This document shows positions 54,404 to 64,000 of a stretch of 64,000 bases of DNA, piece after piece. Origin of the DNA: Odiellus spinosus (taxonomy: Eukaryota; Arthropoda; Arachnida; Opiliones; Phalangiidae). Location of the stretch: positions 4,467,200 through 4,531,199 of the forward strand of contig OY987232.1 of the NCBI GenBank assembly GCA_963920705.1, read 5' to 3'. Under the pieces are notes generated by a model that was given only the letters and a program-made list of their open reading frames with translations, was not told the DNA's origin and did not search any database. The position numbers and the translations under genes are program-made. Within the stretch, counting starts at the first letter, position 1. Each line of letters starts with the position of its first letter.

Positions 54404-55721
54404 TCTTCACCCTCCCTTTAAAAGAAATTTTTGAAATTGTCACGATAAGTAGCCTAGAAATTGGGTATGGGGCTCTTTTAAATTTCCCAACTTGACCAAT
54501 GTTTGATCACACGGAACAACTAGTTGGGACAAAAGGAGTTGTCCCGAGTAATTGGAAGTAAACATTTGGTTTAAGTCAGTTAAGTGAAAGGCCCTTCTGA
54601 AGAAAAGAACATTACCGTCAAACTATTGGTTAATATTTTCTTCACGCTTATCCATATTTAATATATAATCAGGAATGCATAAATAAATATAAAAAGAATA
54701 TTGAATTCGACTGTATTCTGAGTCATAGCCCAAGGAATGGCTAAGCGTCTTACAAAACTTAATTTATATCTTATTGGATCTCTAGAACTGACGATGCTGA
54801 CGTGAGTGGTTTCCCTGGTTGCGTCCCGGTTCCGCATCAAGAATACAAGACCCACCTCCTCCGTTAAAAGGGGATCGAGGACTAAGACGCGTACTTTTTA
54901 AAGTCTTAGGAGAAATATTCTTTTATTTTTTATGAATTCCGGATATAACACATTTATTGCACGTAATATTTGCTGGACTATTCACCTTCTAGGTTTTGTA
55001 CTTTTAGTTGTTGTTGTAGTCGTTGGCCTTTTCGTTGTCGTAACTTTGAGGAAATGACACGAGTTAATATCATTTTCGACTATTAAACACCTGAACAAAG
55101 AGATACAAGAGCTAGATTCCCCTCTTTGTTTCCGATGGTGGCGCTGGAATACTCTTAACTTTACCGTCCTGGGGATTAATGGTCTTATAAATAATTACCG
55201 CTCCAACTTCAAATTCTCTCTCGCAAACAATTAACTAAAAACATTTCAATACCATTCCTCTTATAAATTCTCTGTGGCGAATTATAGAAGAACTCTATCC
55301 GCCTTGCCCCTAGATAGAGGTTAACTTGTCTTTTATACACGACGTTGCTGAGTTAGAAACTTAGAATAAGAAATAAATCGAAGAAAGGCTCTGACCGTGT
55401 ACGCGGTCCCAGCCATGACCTTTGTTTTTGGGTCCATTTTTAAAATTTCACAGGAAACAAGTTTCTGCGTGGCACCGAGCAGAACAATGCGCTTTCTTAT
55501 GTCTGGCGGCCAGCCTGGGTGTTACGGGTTTCAATAGACCTCTTTCATTAATTTCGACCCCCTCCAAAGGGCTAGGCAACCCACTGAATCAAACCTGTAA
55601 AGGGGGATGATTAACTCGTGCGCAGTGACGGCTGGTATGCAGAACCTCTAAAAGCTAAACCTCTAAAACATATAGAAGATTTGCTCTTAGAAGTTGTGCA
55701 CTTACACTGTAAAAAATGAAG
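54404..55721. other. Mostly non-coding; two weak coding hints
   Basis: At 54932-55057 a 41-codon plus-strand frame encodes a single strongly hydrophobic segment (LLGFVLLVVVVVVGLFVVV). At 55116-55227 the minus strand reads EVGAVIIYKTINPQDGKVKS and stops. Neither has a recognised family. Confidence 0.3.
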
Positions 55722-55724
55722 GTT

Positions 55725-55870
55725 TTTTTGGGTCGTTTTAAACGCCTTAAAAGGTACTTTTAATGGAAAAACACATTAAGGTATTTATTAGTACTACCGA
55801 TGGCGCTTAAACAAACCCTAAGAATTTTTAAGGTTTCTTTCCAATACCATTAGGGTATTTTATGAGTAAA
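55725..55870 (+). repeat. Dispersed repeat related to 59370-59530
   Basis: Shared phrases AAAAGGTA, AATACCATTAGGGTAT and TTAGTAC in the same order; diverged. Between 55880 and 56850 only AT-rich non-coding sequence is seen. Confidence 0.4.
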
Positions 55871-56850
55871 GAAGGTCTTTTTTAAAACCCCAAAAGGTAT
55901 TATCGAACCAAGCTCGTGAAATTATTTTCCTAAGCCTACTTTTGAACAGTTTGTCAATTTAGGCTTAACAATCGGAAAACCCCGCGAAATGAAAACTACG
56001 CTGTAAATTTTATTCCCAAATCATTGAAAGTCTTATTCTACATATTGCTGATATTAATGTTTTATTGGGATCTTAATTGGAGAAAAGTAAAATATCTAAT
56101 GTCATTAATAGAAGGTAAACTAAAACAAGCGCCGCAAGGTTTAAATTGTACTTTTGGGGATTCAAATTTTAACGCTCGGGAGACTAGAACCCAGCGAATT
56201 ATCTCTAGCAACCTTGACGAGAGAAAAACGCTTGGTGCCGCGTCACTCTTTGGCGGAGGTGATATCTATCTCTGAGTGAGTAACAAACGAGTGGAAGCTT
56301 GTACCTAGCGCACAATAAGCGGTAAGCGCGTTTGAACGGGAAAAAAGGCAGTCTCTTTCACCTCCTTCGTTTAAGTATTCTCTCTGTTCTGTTCGTAGTA
56401 GAGACGCGAGCGAGCCATCAATTTAGGCACAAACTTAACTTGTATTTAACTCTTTGAAATCGAAGGTTGCTGAAAGGTAGGCATACCTATTAATTCATAT
56501 ATGATATAAATCTTCATGATTTTCCAAATTTCAAGTTTCTAACATATGCAATAATTCCTTCAAGAGTATGTTAGTTGCTTTGCATAATCCTATCAAGCTT
56601 AAACCTTTGCTAGTTATTTCAACTTGAGTGAAGGACTCTTATTTTTTCAGGAACAAACCGAATGTGATTCTGAAATAACAGAAAAGGGAAAGTTTATTCT
56701 GCCGATCACTGTCCTAAAAGATAGAATAACATGGTATAGAGAAGGTTTTTAACAACCATTAGGTAGGGTTTAAACATGATTTAAGTGGATAAACTGGTAT
56801 CCTGAGATGACAACATAAGACACACCTCAGGGTGGTTCAGTAACTGTCCC

Positions 56851-56879
56851 ACACTCTAGCCAACTGAGCTACCAAGGCC
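56851..56879 (-). pseudogene. tRNA-like A-box segment (SINE head or tRNA fragment)
   Basis: On the minus strand, GGCCTTGGTAGCTCAGTTGG and TAGAGTG match the 5' third of a tRNA with a perfect A box. No B box follows at the expected distance. GAGAAGGYTTTTAACAACC occurs on both sides (56738-56757 and 56981-57000) and may be a duplicated target. Confidence 0.4.
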
Positions 56880-57060
56880 TACACATGAGACTATTAACGG
56901 CAGAACAGAAGTGTTGGTCTAATCCAACTACAGGGCAAGAACCGACCTGTGGTTCCAACACGTAAAAGCAAGGATCGAATGGAGAAGGCTTTTAACAACC
57001 GTTGTTGTATTACACAGAGCAGTGGAGTGAAGAATTTTCTTTATCAGGCTTACCGCAAAG

Positions 57061-58215
57061 TAGAGACGAGTCGGGCCCCCGATTAAATCGGGTTTTTTCG
57101 ACCCATTTCGGGTCGGGTCGGGCAGAAAATTAAAAAAATTATTCCGGGTCGGGTCGGGCTTTTATTTCGTGGAATTCATATCGGGTCGGGTCGCGTCGGG
57201 CTCAATTTCAATCGGGCCTGGGCCGGGTCGGGTTTTTTCTTCACCCTTAAAATATTCGGGTCGGGTTTTTTCTTCGGCATAAATATTCGGGTCGGGTTTT
57301 TTCTTCGCTTTAAAATATTTGGGTCGGGTTTTTTCTTTGCCTTAAAATATTCGGGTTGGGTCGAGTCAGCTATATTTTTCACGGGCGGGCTCTCATACTT
57401 CAGCTTGATTTTCGTGAGAGGAAAAATTGAAGCGATTTCTTTAGGCGACAGTCGCGACTCGCGAATCATATTTATGAAATAGCTCGACTCTAGTCTAATC
57501 TCTAAATACCATTTAACTAGTAGTCTTGTATCTACAATTCTACATATACCTCTAGCCCTAGCTCTTGGGCGCACCTCGCGGGAAAAAGTCTTACTTCTTG
57601 GGAATTACGGCTTGTAAACCATCCCATCCCTTACCCCACGCTCCCACAGTGTGATATCTGCCGTGACCTGTGAGGGCAGTTCTCATTTTCCTCCTTGGCG
57701 TCGCCAGGGAATATTAAGGGGGGATGGAATGGCGGCCAAATGTTATAACGCGTGTCGTTCAAACTCAGCTTCTGCGTCCAATTCCACCTTTTATTCGCGC
57801 TTGGCTGTTAATATATTTTCTAATGCGCGTCCTTTTTCGCGCATGCTACGTGAAGGAGAGAGCAGACTAAAACATTTAAGCTAAGAGCCTAAGGCTAGAT
57901 GATGTTAGTATGTCACGTGAGTGCGCACCAAAAAAAAGGTTAGCAACTTAGCATCTTTGGTTACAGAAGCGAGAGAGGAAACTACGTCATCTTCAGACGT
58001 TTCACGGACTAGTCAGCGCCGTTTTTCGGGTCGGGTTTTTTTTAATTTTTTCGGGTCGGGCCGGGTCGGGATTTTTTTTAAAAAAATTTCGGGTCGGGCC
58101 GGGTCAGGTTTTTTTTAAACATTTTTTCGGGTCGGGCCGGGTTTTTTTTTAAAACAATTTTTTTTCGGGTCGGGCCGGGTCGGGTCTTTAAAATGGAGGG
58201 CCCGACTCGTCTCTA
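57061..58215. mobile_element. Non-autonomous hAT element with exact 8-bp duplication
   Basis: The ends TAGAGACGAGTCGGGCCC and GGGCCCGACTCGTCTCTA are perfect inverted repeats for 15 bases or more. CCGCAAAG flanks both sides (57053-57060 and 58216-58223). Both subterminal regions are filled with CGGGTCGGGTTTTTT repeats in opposite orientations. These create a Lys/Pro/Asp-rich minus-strand frame (57176-57574) that is not a gene. Interior 57580-57950 has no transposase. TAGAG ends plus 8 bp fit the hAT superfamily (Ac/Tip100 type). Confidence 0.92.
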
Positions 58216-58223
58216 CCGCAAAG

Positions 58224-58667
58224 GGAGGATGGGGTAGAAAGTGTTGACTGAAAATCACCACGAAAAAATAACACCACTGGTTTGAAATTTTAACTGACAC
58301 GTGCCAGCGGTAGAAAATTCTTTGGCGAACAGAATTTCAGACAGAATATTGTGGATCACGTGACAATCGAACAATGATGAAGTTTAACTTAATTATGATA
58401 AAATCGATTAACACAGTTTAAACGCTTAATTCTATTTTAATAATTATAATTTAATTATAATCACGAATAAATCTAATCGATGAAGCTAATCCCAATCTTA
58501 ATTAAAACTATCACAATTTTACCAATAAAAGTTAACGCTTTATGACTGATTGAAATTTTTGATGATAGAATCAAATTAACTATGATTAGATCAATTATAA
58601 TTAAAATGGATTTTTCATTGATTATTAATACTAGATCAGAATTTAATAATTACTGGATTAATTTCTC
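58224..58667. other. AT-rich non-coding stretch
   Basis: Nothing recognised. Confidence 0.4.
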
Positions 58668-58785
58668 TAATTAATAATTCATATTAAATAATTAATAATT
58701 CATATTAAATAAATAATAATTCATATTAAATAATTAATAATTCATATTAAATAATTAATAATTCATATTAAATAATTTATAATTA
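58668..58785. repeat. 21-bp AT-only tandem repeat, five copies
   Basis: ATTAATAATTCATATTAAATA repeated with one variant unit. Confidence 0.95.
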
Positions 58786-58839
58786 GAAATATTGAATTCA
58801 TAATTAGTATTTAATGACTCATTATTAGTATTTAAAAAT

Positions 58840-59265
58840 AATAAACTTGTTGTAAAAGGCCTTTTTGGAACCCATCTTTGTGGTAATACTAAGCCCATAA
58901 ATTTGTGATAAAACTAACAAATTCATAAAAATGTGATAAAAACTAAACCCATCAATTTGTGATAAAATTCCAATTTTCAAAATCCATAAAACCATCTTTC
59001 TCAAAATGCATAAACGTCTTATAAAAAGCTTTCTTTTCCAAACTAATAAACTTCTTTTAAAAACCAAAATCATAAACTTGTTATAAACCTCTTTTAAAAA
59101 CCAAAATCATAAACTTGTTATAAACCTCTTTTCAAACCCATAACTTTGTACTAAAATTAAAGTTAACAAACTTGTAACCTCGTGAAAAACAAATTCTCAA
59201 AGTGCATAAACTCGTGTTAAAACCTCTTTTTCAAATGCATGAAACCATAATACAAATCTGGATTT
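58840..59265. repeat. Degenerate tandem repeat of about 35-40 bp
   Basis: Ten or so units with CATAAACTTGTTATAAACC and CTCTTTTMAAAACCMAAAT. The best pair lies at 59053-59125. Confidence 0.75.
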
Positions 59266-59369
59266 ATTTTGTTTTTTAAATCATTGTGATGTATGATAAG
59301 CCATTATTTTGTACAAATAAATCTTCCAAGTTTGCTACTATTTAAATAATGAAAGAAGTATCTTTTATT

Positions 59370-59530
59370 TTCCCGAAAAATACCTTATATGGTGCCAATT
59401 AGTACCTCTAACGCCCGAAAAGGTATTTCTTCACACCCCCAAAGCGAAGTTTTGAAGTCTGGATAAATACCATATATGGTACCAATTAGTACCCATAATT
59501 ACCCTATAGTATTTTTTGAAGTCTGAAATA
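59370..59530. repeat. Two copies of an ATACCWTATATGGTRCCAATTAGTACC block
   Basis: Copies at about 59387 and 59468, about 80 bp apart, each with an internal CCATATATGG palindrome. Related to 55725-55870. Confidence 0.6.
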
Positions 59531-60175
59531 ACCTCTCTGGTTCTGCGGTTGCCTACCCCATTTGGAGTTGTCCTAATAAACGCGAGAGGTGCATTGCTTT
59601 TAATAATAAACTAGACAATCAGCGTGAATAATTTTGTCCATAACGACGTCGTTTCACAAATACTTTCAACGATCGGGGTCTCACTACCAGAGTTGAAATT
59701 ATTTTCGAATATCGCGATTATAAATTTTATCATTTTATTAATGCATTTTTTTCTCGAGTAATCCTCTTTATAGTCCAGGTAAATAAGGGTTTGACCTAGA
59801 ACAAATTAGTAACAAGCTAATTCCAACGTCGTGGAAGCGGTCTCTATAAAGCACTGATTCTCGACGTACGTTGCCTTGACATTCACCCAAAATAAACATC
59901 ATGTCCAATTTTTTCCTTGTTGGAATAGGCTGGCTTTCGACTACAACACGGGTCTAACTAGGTAAAGACGAACTTAGTTGGTACCTTAGCGAGCACACAT
60001 TCTCGAATGGATTCCTAATCTTCACCAAACGTGATTTATTATTGGCCACTCAATATGGGACTTTGTTTTTTCTGCAGTTATGTTTGTAACAATACGCCAG
60101 CTAAAGAACAAATGTTGTATAAAACATACTGTAGCAATAATGTGTGACTAATAATAAAACACGTTTCGTTGCAAG

Positions 60176-60649
60176 GTAAATGTCTGGGTTGGCATTCTTG
60201 GGAACCGAATTATCGGTCCCTTTTTCTTCGATGCCAACATTACTGGAGAACTGTACTTGTACTTCCTGCGTCACGAGTTTAGTGACGCGATAGACGCATG
60301 ACCATTAGCTGTGATTCGCAACATGTGGTTCTTACCGGATGGAACCCCACCACATTGGACTATCAATGTTAGTCAATGGCTGAACGACCACTTTCCCAAC
60401 CGCTGGATAGATGGAGGTGGACCAATTTCGCGGCCAGCACGGTCTCCTGACTTTACCCCGCTTGATTTCTTCCTATGGGGTTATGTTAAGGGCATCGTTT
60501 ACGAAACAGAACGGATGGGTGCAGAAGACTTAAAGGACCGGATTCAAGCCGATATCAACGGAATCACTACTCAAATGCTGGCAAATACATTGCAAGACCT
60601 GGAAGAGTGCCTTCACCACGACGGTAGACACATTGATCATTTACACTGA
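60176..60649 (+). pseudogene. Tc1/mariner-type transposase, C-terminal half
   Basis: Reads VNVWVGILGNRIIGPFFFDA, a stop at 60299, then IRNMWFLPDGTPPHWT with the second catalytic Asp, FPNRWIDGGGPISRPARSPD, and FTPLDFFLWGYVKGIVYETE with the third acidic residue; it ends at a natural stop. The first Asp and the DNA-binding domain are absent. CCACCCTGTA at about 60970 resembles a mariner-type inverted-repeat end. Outside it, a 38-bp sequence (GACCTAGAACAAATTAG) at 59795-59829 recurs inverted at 60984-61020. Confidence 0.85.
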
Positions 60650-61100
60650 TGTGCTTACCGTACGGATTCAATTTTGGTGTTTCAAGCCTCACGTCGATTC
60701 AATTCAATCATTATCTTATAATTAAAGTTGTTAAATAAATTGTCCTGGAGTTAAGTCATTTAGAGAATTGCGAGGCTTAGATCTTAGCCACTGCAATAGT
60801 TTTAGCCATCAGGCATTTACCCTATTAAACCCATAGAAAAATCTCATTTGATTACAATGACACGTATTTACTTACATCATGTATACGAGGTCTACACTGT
60901 AGTATAATGATGTCTTTCGACGACATTTTTGGGGGACGTCCACAAAGATAGGTGTTGGTCTGATCTTTACCACCCTGTATAGCCGTTGCAATTAGCTTGT
61001 CACTAATTTGTTCTAGGTTTAAGCAATTTTTCGCCTAATTTCCCCGGGTTATAATTTCATTTACGCCATTTGAAGGTGGTTATTATTTTTTGTTACTTAC
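60650..61100. other. 3' flank of the mariner-like fragment
   Basis: Contains a possible element end (60970) and the inverted flank repeat; otherwise nothing. Confidence 0.4.
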
Positions 61101-62450
61101 CTTTGGGATATTCCAATTCGGCCTGTCTACTTATGCACTGGCAAGTTCCCTTGGTATCGCCCTGAGCTAGCGCGCAATGCATTACGGACGTTGACTTTGT
61201 ACAACAGCGAGTTCTACCAAATCCACCATTCAATCCCTTAGCCTCGCAACGTGGATATTTCTAGGAGTAGCCAAAATGCCAAGCCAAATTAGTACCAGGC
61301 TTTTCTTTAACAGTACATTTCAAGGAAAGACACGAATTTCATTGGCTCTTAACCAATTTTATCGATTGCTTATCCTTTAAATATGCCTATAATCCACCAG
61401 TAATAAAAAAATTACAAACAATATTAAACTAGAAATAGCTTAATACTTACCATCAATATAGGCTTAGCTGGATTCATGGAGATCCAGCATAAGGTGTAGT
61501 GACCGATAACATTGATCGCTGGTCCTTATATGAGGAATGCAGGATCTCCACGAATCCAGCCAAGCCTATTATCCCAGTAAGTTTTCATCGAGGGGTAGAC
61601 ACTCGCGAACTCAGATGTAAGACATTTTTGAGCTCTTTGCACTGTCAAAACTGAACTCGGAGTTCCTAAGAGTTCGAACTCAATGCACTGCCAAAGCTGA
61701 ACTCACTGAGCTCGGGTGTACAGCGAATTCAAGAGTGTCGGACCCCCGGTTTTAATTTATTTACAGTTTAATATTTGTGATTTTTTTATTTGTGGATTAG
61801 ACCCATTTAAACGATAAGGAATCGATAAAAAAATCATTCGTTTTAGGTTGCATTTTCCCTTTAAGGATACAATGAAAAAAGACGAAATAGTGTCTTGATA
61901 TGGCATTTTTCCCAATCTACCTTATCGAAAACCCAAGAAAATAAGGTATATTTTTATGCAAATGCAGGGTTGCAGCCAAAGGACTGGAAAAGCTGATAAA
62001 GACGAGGAATTTCAAAATAGGTCTAAAAATTCAGGGAATTTCAAAAACTGGTTAAGTAAAAATGATTTAGATTTAGTAAAATCATGGTAAAGTCAGGAAA
62101 TTTTGTAATGAAAAATCTGTGGCAACCCTTCTTGAAACATTTGGCTAAAAACGTTCGATTTTGTCGGATGGGCTGCCACAGTTTGGAATTATATAATAGG
62201 CGACGAAGATAATAAACTTGCCCTTCACCTTCAGCAGCCTATTTGCTATTTACTAAAATATCGAATCTTTGTTTTTAAAGTAGTTGTTTTTCTCTAGTTT
62301 CTGATAACGCTTTAGATTGAGAAAAACGTAAAATCCAGAATCTGTTTCGTCGGTGTTAATTGTTGCTTTAAGTGACACTTACTTTCATTGGGGAATTGGG
62401 CGGCATCAAATGGCGCAGGTGTGGCACGCAAGTTTGGTTTCCGAAGCATT
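61101..62450 (-). CDS. Cysteine-rich small protein gene, copy A (two exons visible)
   Basis: The first visible exon 62450-62383 follows ATTTTTTAG, reads CFGNQTCVPHLRHLMPPNSP and ends AAA/GTAAGT. The second, 61260-61101, follows CTCCTAG, reads KYPRCEAKGLNGGFGRTRCC, HCALAQGDTKGTCQCISRQ and ends AAG/GTAAGT. Eight Cys lie within about 75 residues, with the same spacing as copy B (39.7-40.3 kb). Both splice sites are intact and there is no stop inside either exon, so this copy may be live. A signal-peptide exon upstream and a further 3' exon are expected but were not identified. Likely a secreted disulfide-rich peptide; family unknown. The intron holds a foldback at 61457-61570 and a MITE at 61965-62129. 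Confidence 0.5.
61457..61570. repeat. 114-bp foldback hairpin
   Basis: TAGGCTTAGCTGGATTCATG ... CACGAATCCAGCCAAGCCTA pair over about 30 bp, with further imperfect pairing inward (GTAGTGACCGAT/GATCGCTGGT). Sits in the intron of the Cys-rich gene. Confidence 0.8.
61965..62129. mobile_element. MITE with CAGGGTTGC / GGCAACCCTT ends
   Basis: Left CAGGGTTGCAGCC, right GTGGCAACCCTT; the interior is built of GGAATTTCAAAA and AAGTCAGGAAATTTTG phrases seen in widespread hAT-type MITEs. A flanking duplication was not visible. Confidence 0.5.
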
Positions 62451-63065
62451 CTAAAAAATTATATTTTCAAACAGTGTTTGATTAATTACCGCTAAAAGGG
62501 GTAATTAAACCTTTATTGTTTTCAAACAAAAGTCTATGGAAACCTTTTCGGGGGCCAAACGTCTAAATGGGGAAAGGAGCCAGCGTGGTAACCATCAGAG
62601 TGACCATATTTCTTCTATTTTATCATTATTCCTATATTTTCAATATGTTCCTATAAATTCGACCTTTTTCCTACATTTCAAGATTTACTTTCGTATTTAC
62701 GGGTTTTCACCGCGTATTTTAAATTTATACGTGCCGCTTACAAACTACAAACATTAAATTGATATTCTTAATAATTAAGAAAATCATCTTTCAAGTTTAT
62801 AAGACGACGTACTGCGGTTGAAGATGAAGCGAGTCCGATTTTCTCAGTCCTCGGTCTCGCCCTAAGTATTCCGAAAATTGTACAAAAAGGCGGCCAGACC
62901 CAGTATATTCTTCCTAGAGTAGATTAGACTCGAAATCGTGACGGCCGGGAGAGACGCGCTCCTTCGTTTTACGAGAGAAAGGTGCAGAATTATTTTCCGT
63001 CGATACATTTTCACCCCCGTTAAAAGTCTAGAAAGCTCACTAAATATTAGCACTGCCTACTTAGT
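62451..63065. other. Non-coding stretch
   Basis: No gene recognised. Short frames at 62536 and 62938 lack any family pattern. Confidence 0.35.
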
Positions 63066-63069
63066 TCCG

Positions 63070-63200
63070 ATCTCAAAATTTCTCCTGTATTTTCCTATAA
63101 TTTCGCTAATTCCTGTATATTTGCCTATAATTTCGCTAATTCTCCTATATTTTCTTGTGATTTCGCTAATTCTCCTATATTTTCCTATAAATTGGACAAT
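63070..63200. repeat. 33-bp tandem repeat, about four copies
   Basis: Units of TTTCGCTAATTCTCCTATATTTTCYTRTAA, the first two a little diverged. The frames crossing it on both strands are repeat artefacts. Confidence 0.85.
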
Positions 63201-63631
63201 TTCAACAAGAGCGAAACCGTGGCATTTTAAAATTTGGTCCACTTTTGTTGAATTCGGGTTATTTGATTCGGAATTATTTTATTACCATTTCCAATCAGTA
63301 TCAGTACTGTATCAGTTTTATCTGGATAGTGGGGTATCTCGCCAAGGTAAGCCTGTAATGGAGCGATAAAGATAGCGGCGAAAAAAGCGACGATAATGCC
63401 AAACCTTTGGCGAAGAGGACTATTTCAAACCAAAAGCCAGGGGCATAGCGAAGGGCGTATAATTGGGAAGGGATCGGTTTAATCTTTGTCAACTCAAGAT
63501 TTTTTTTATTTTTCCCAAAAAAAAATGGTACGTGTGGTAGTTTAGATTGTTTTTAGGTTTCGTTGCTATTTTGAATAACGTTTACGTGTCGATCTTTTAA
63601 CTTTGCCCATGAATCTATAATTTCAGAAAAT
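63201..63631. other. Non-coding stretch
   Basis: AT-rich, nothing recognised before the hAT transposase end. Confidence 0.35.
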
Positions 63632-64000
63632 CTAAAATTGTCTTAAATATTGTCTTAGCGATAAATGATTCAAACGATCATCCGTCATAGTTGTTCTCAT
63701 CGTATTTTTGACAAATGTTAACTCGCTAAATTTTCTTTCTTTGGTAGCTAATGAGTAACGAGTCGTACCAGAGTAAAGGCTAATTTGAGAATATGTTTAA
63801 GCTCTATAGCTTTTTCAAAAATGTCTCTCGTACATTTGGCTTCACCGCAGTTTTCGAATAGAACTTCCATTTCCGTTTGAAGCGCTTACGCGTCAGGTTT
63901 GTGACGTTTGTCGTCCAGAGGTGGAAACGTGTCTAGAACAGCGGATAGATTTTCTATGGTCAACGTTTTTCTCGAAACTGGAACCTCAAATACGCCAAAA
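63632..64000 (-). pseudogene. hAT transposase C-terminal (dimerisation) region, runs off the window
   Basis: The minus strand reads VFEVPVSRKTLTIENLSAVL, then a stop after KRHKPDA, EMEVLFENCGEAKCTRDIFE and ELKHILKLAFTLVRLVT. After a one-base shift near 63748 it reads SLATKERKFSELTFVKNTMR and TTMTDDRLNHLSL, ending in a stop at 63632. The last block is the hAT dimerisation motif (ERSFSxLKxIKNxLRSTM-like). The piece is of the DUF4371/ZMYM type found across animals. Broken, and its N-terminal part lies outside the window. Confidence 0.75.

Noticed and set aside
57176..57574. Lys/Pro/Asp-rich 132-codon minus-strand protein
   Set aside because: The sequence is a translation of CGGGTCGGGTTTTTT repeats in the hAT MITE.
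63057..63242. Repetitive short minus-strand frame (IGKYRRISEI units)
   Set aside because: It is generated by the 33-bp tandem repeat at 63070-63200.

Overview
The window is AT-rich, intron-containing animal DNA, most likely from an arthropod. Coding pieces have short introns of about 60-70 bp with GT/AG ends. TATA boxes and AATAAA-type signals sit near some exons. The repeat content is typical of invertebrates: ISL2EU-like, P-element-like, Tc1/mariner-like, hAT, copia, non-LTR and Polinton elements. There is no bacterial operon structure. Only one long ORF looks intact, the 750-codon transposase at 10923-13175. Nearly everything else recognisable is broken by stops, frameshifts or nested insertions, so this is a transposon-dense, gene-poor region.

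Layout. 0-5.1 kb: minisatellites, a tRNA-like pol III promoter, an eroded inverted-repeat element, and a copia integrase fragment split by a small inverted-repeat element that duplicated 7 bp. 5.27-6.44 kb: a LACTB-like serine beta-lactamase-family exon carrying two in-frame stops. 7.9-14.2 kb: a non-LTR retrotransposon whose 3' region was entered by a 3.75 kb ISL2EU-like DNA transposon with terminal inverted repeats of about 740 bp. 14.2-19.3 kb: compact small genes, including a three-exon dUTPase-like gene with TATA boxes 55-60 bp upstream of start codons, interrupted by a 1.87 kb Harbinger-like element. 19.4-23.2 kb: a second ISL2EU copy in which the inverted repeat has grown to take in most of the transposase gene. 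24.4-28.2 kb: a P-element-like transposase relic, a LINE 3' end, and a spliced but decayed gene of unknown function.

29.2-37.7 kb is an eroded Polinton/Maverick (adintovirus-like) element. It has a truncated protein-primed DNA polymerase B on the minus strand. Packaging ATPase, small virion-protein-like ORF, a conserved 'KMxLVP' protein, retroviral-type integrase, penton-like minor capsid, pVI-like protein, major capsid and adenain-like protease follow on the plus strand. A 1.65 kb hAT-like insert with an 8 bp target duplication interrupts it between the conserved protein and the integrase.

38-64 kb is mostly repeats: foldback palindromes, a satellite of about 92 bp, a 2.1 kb element with arms of about 600 bp around a GC-rich core, a 1.15 kb hAT element with an exact 8 bp duplication, a mariner-like transposase fragment, two related minus-strand cysteine-rich exon pairs (39.7-40.3 and 61.1-62.5 kb), and the C-terminal end of a hAT transposase running off the right edge.

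All assignments come from reading the sequence by eye; no database search was run. Family names rest on recognised motifs. Boundaries supported by target-site duplications are the most secure.
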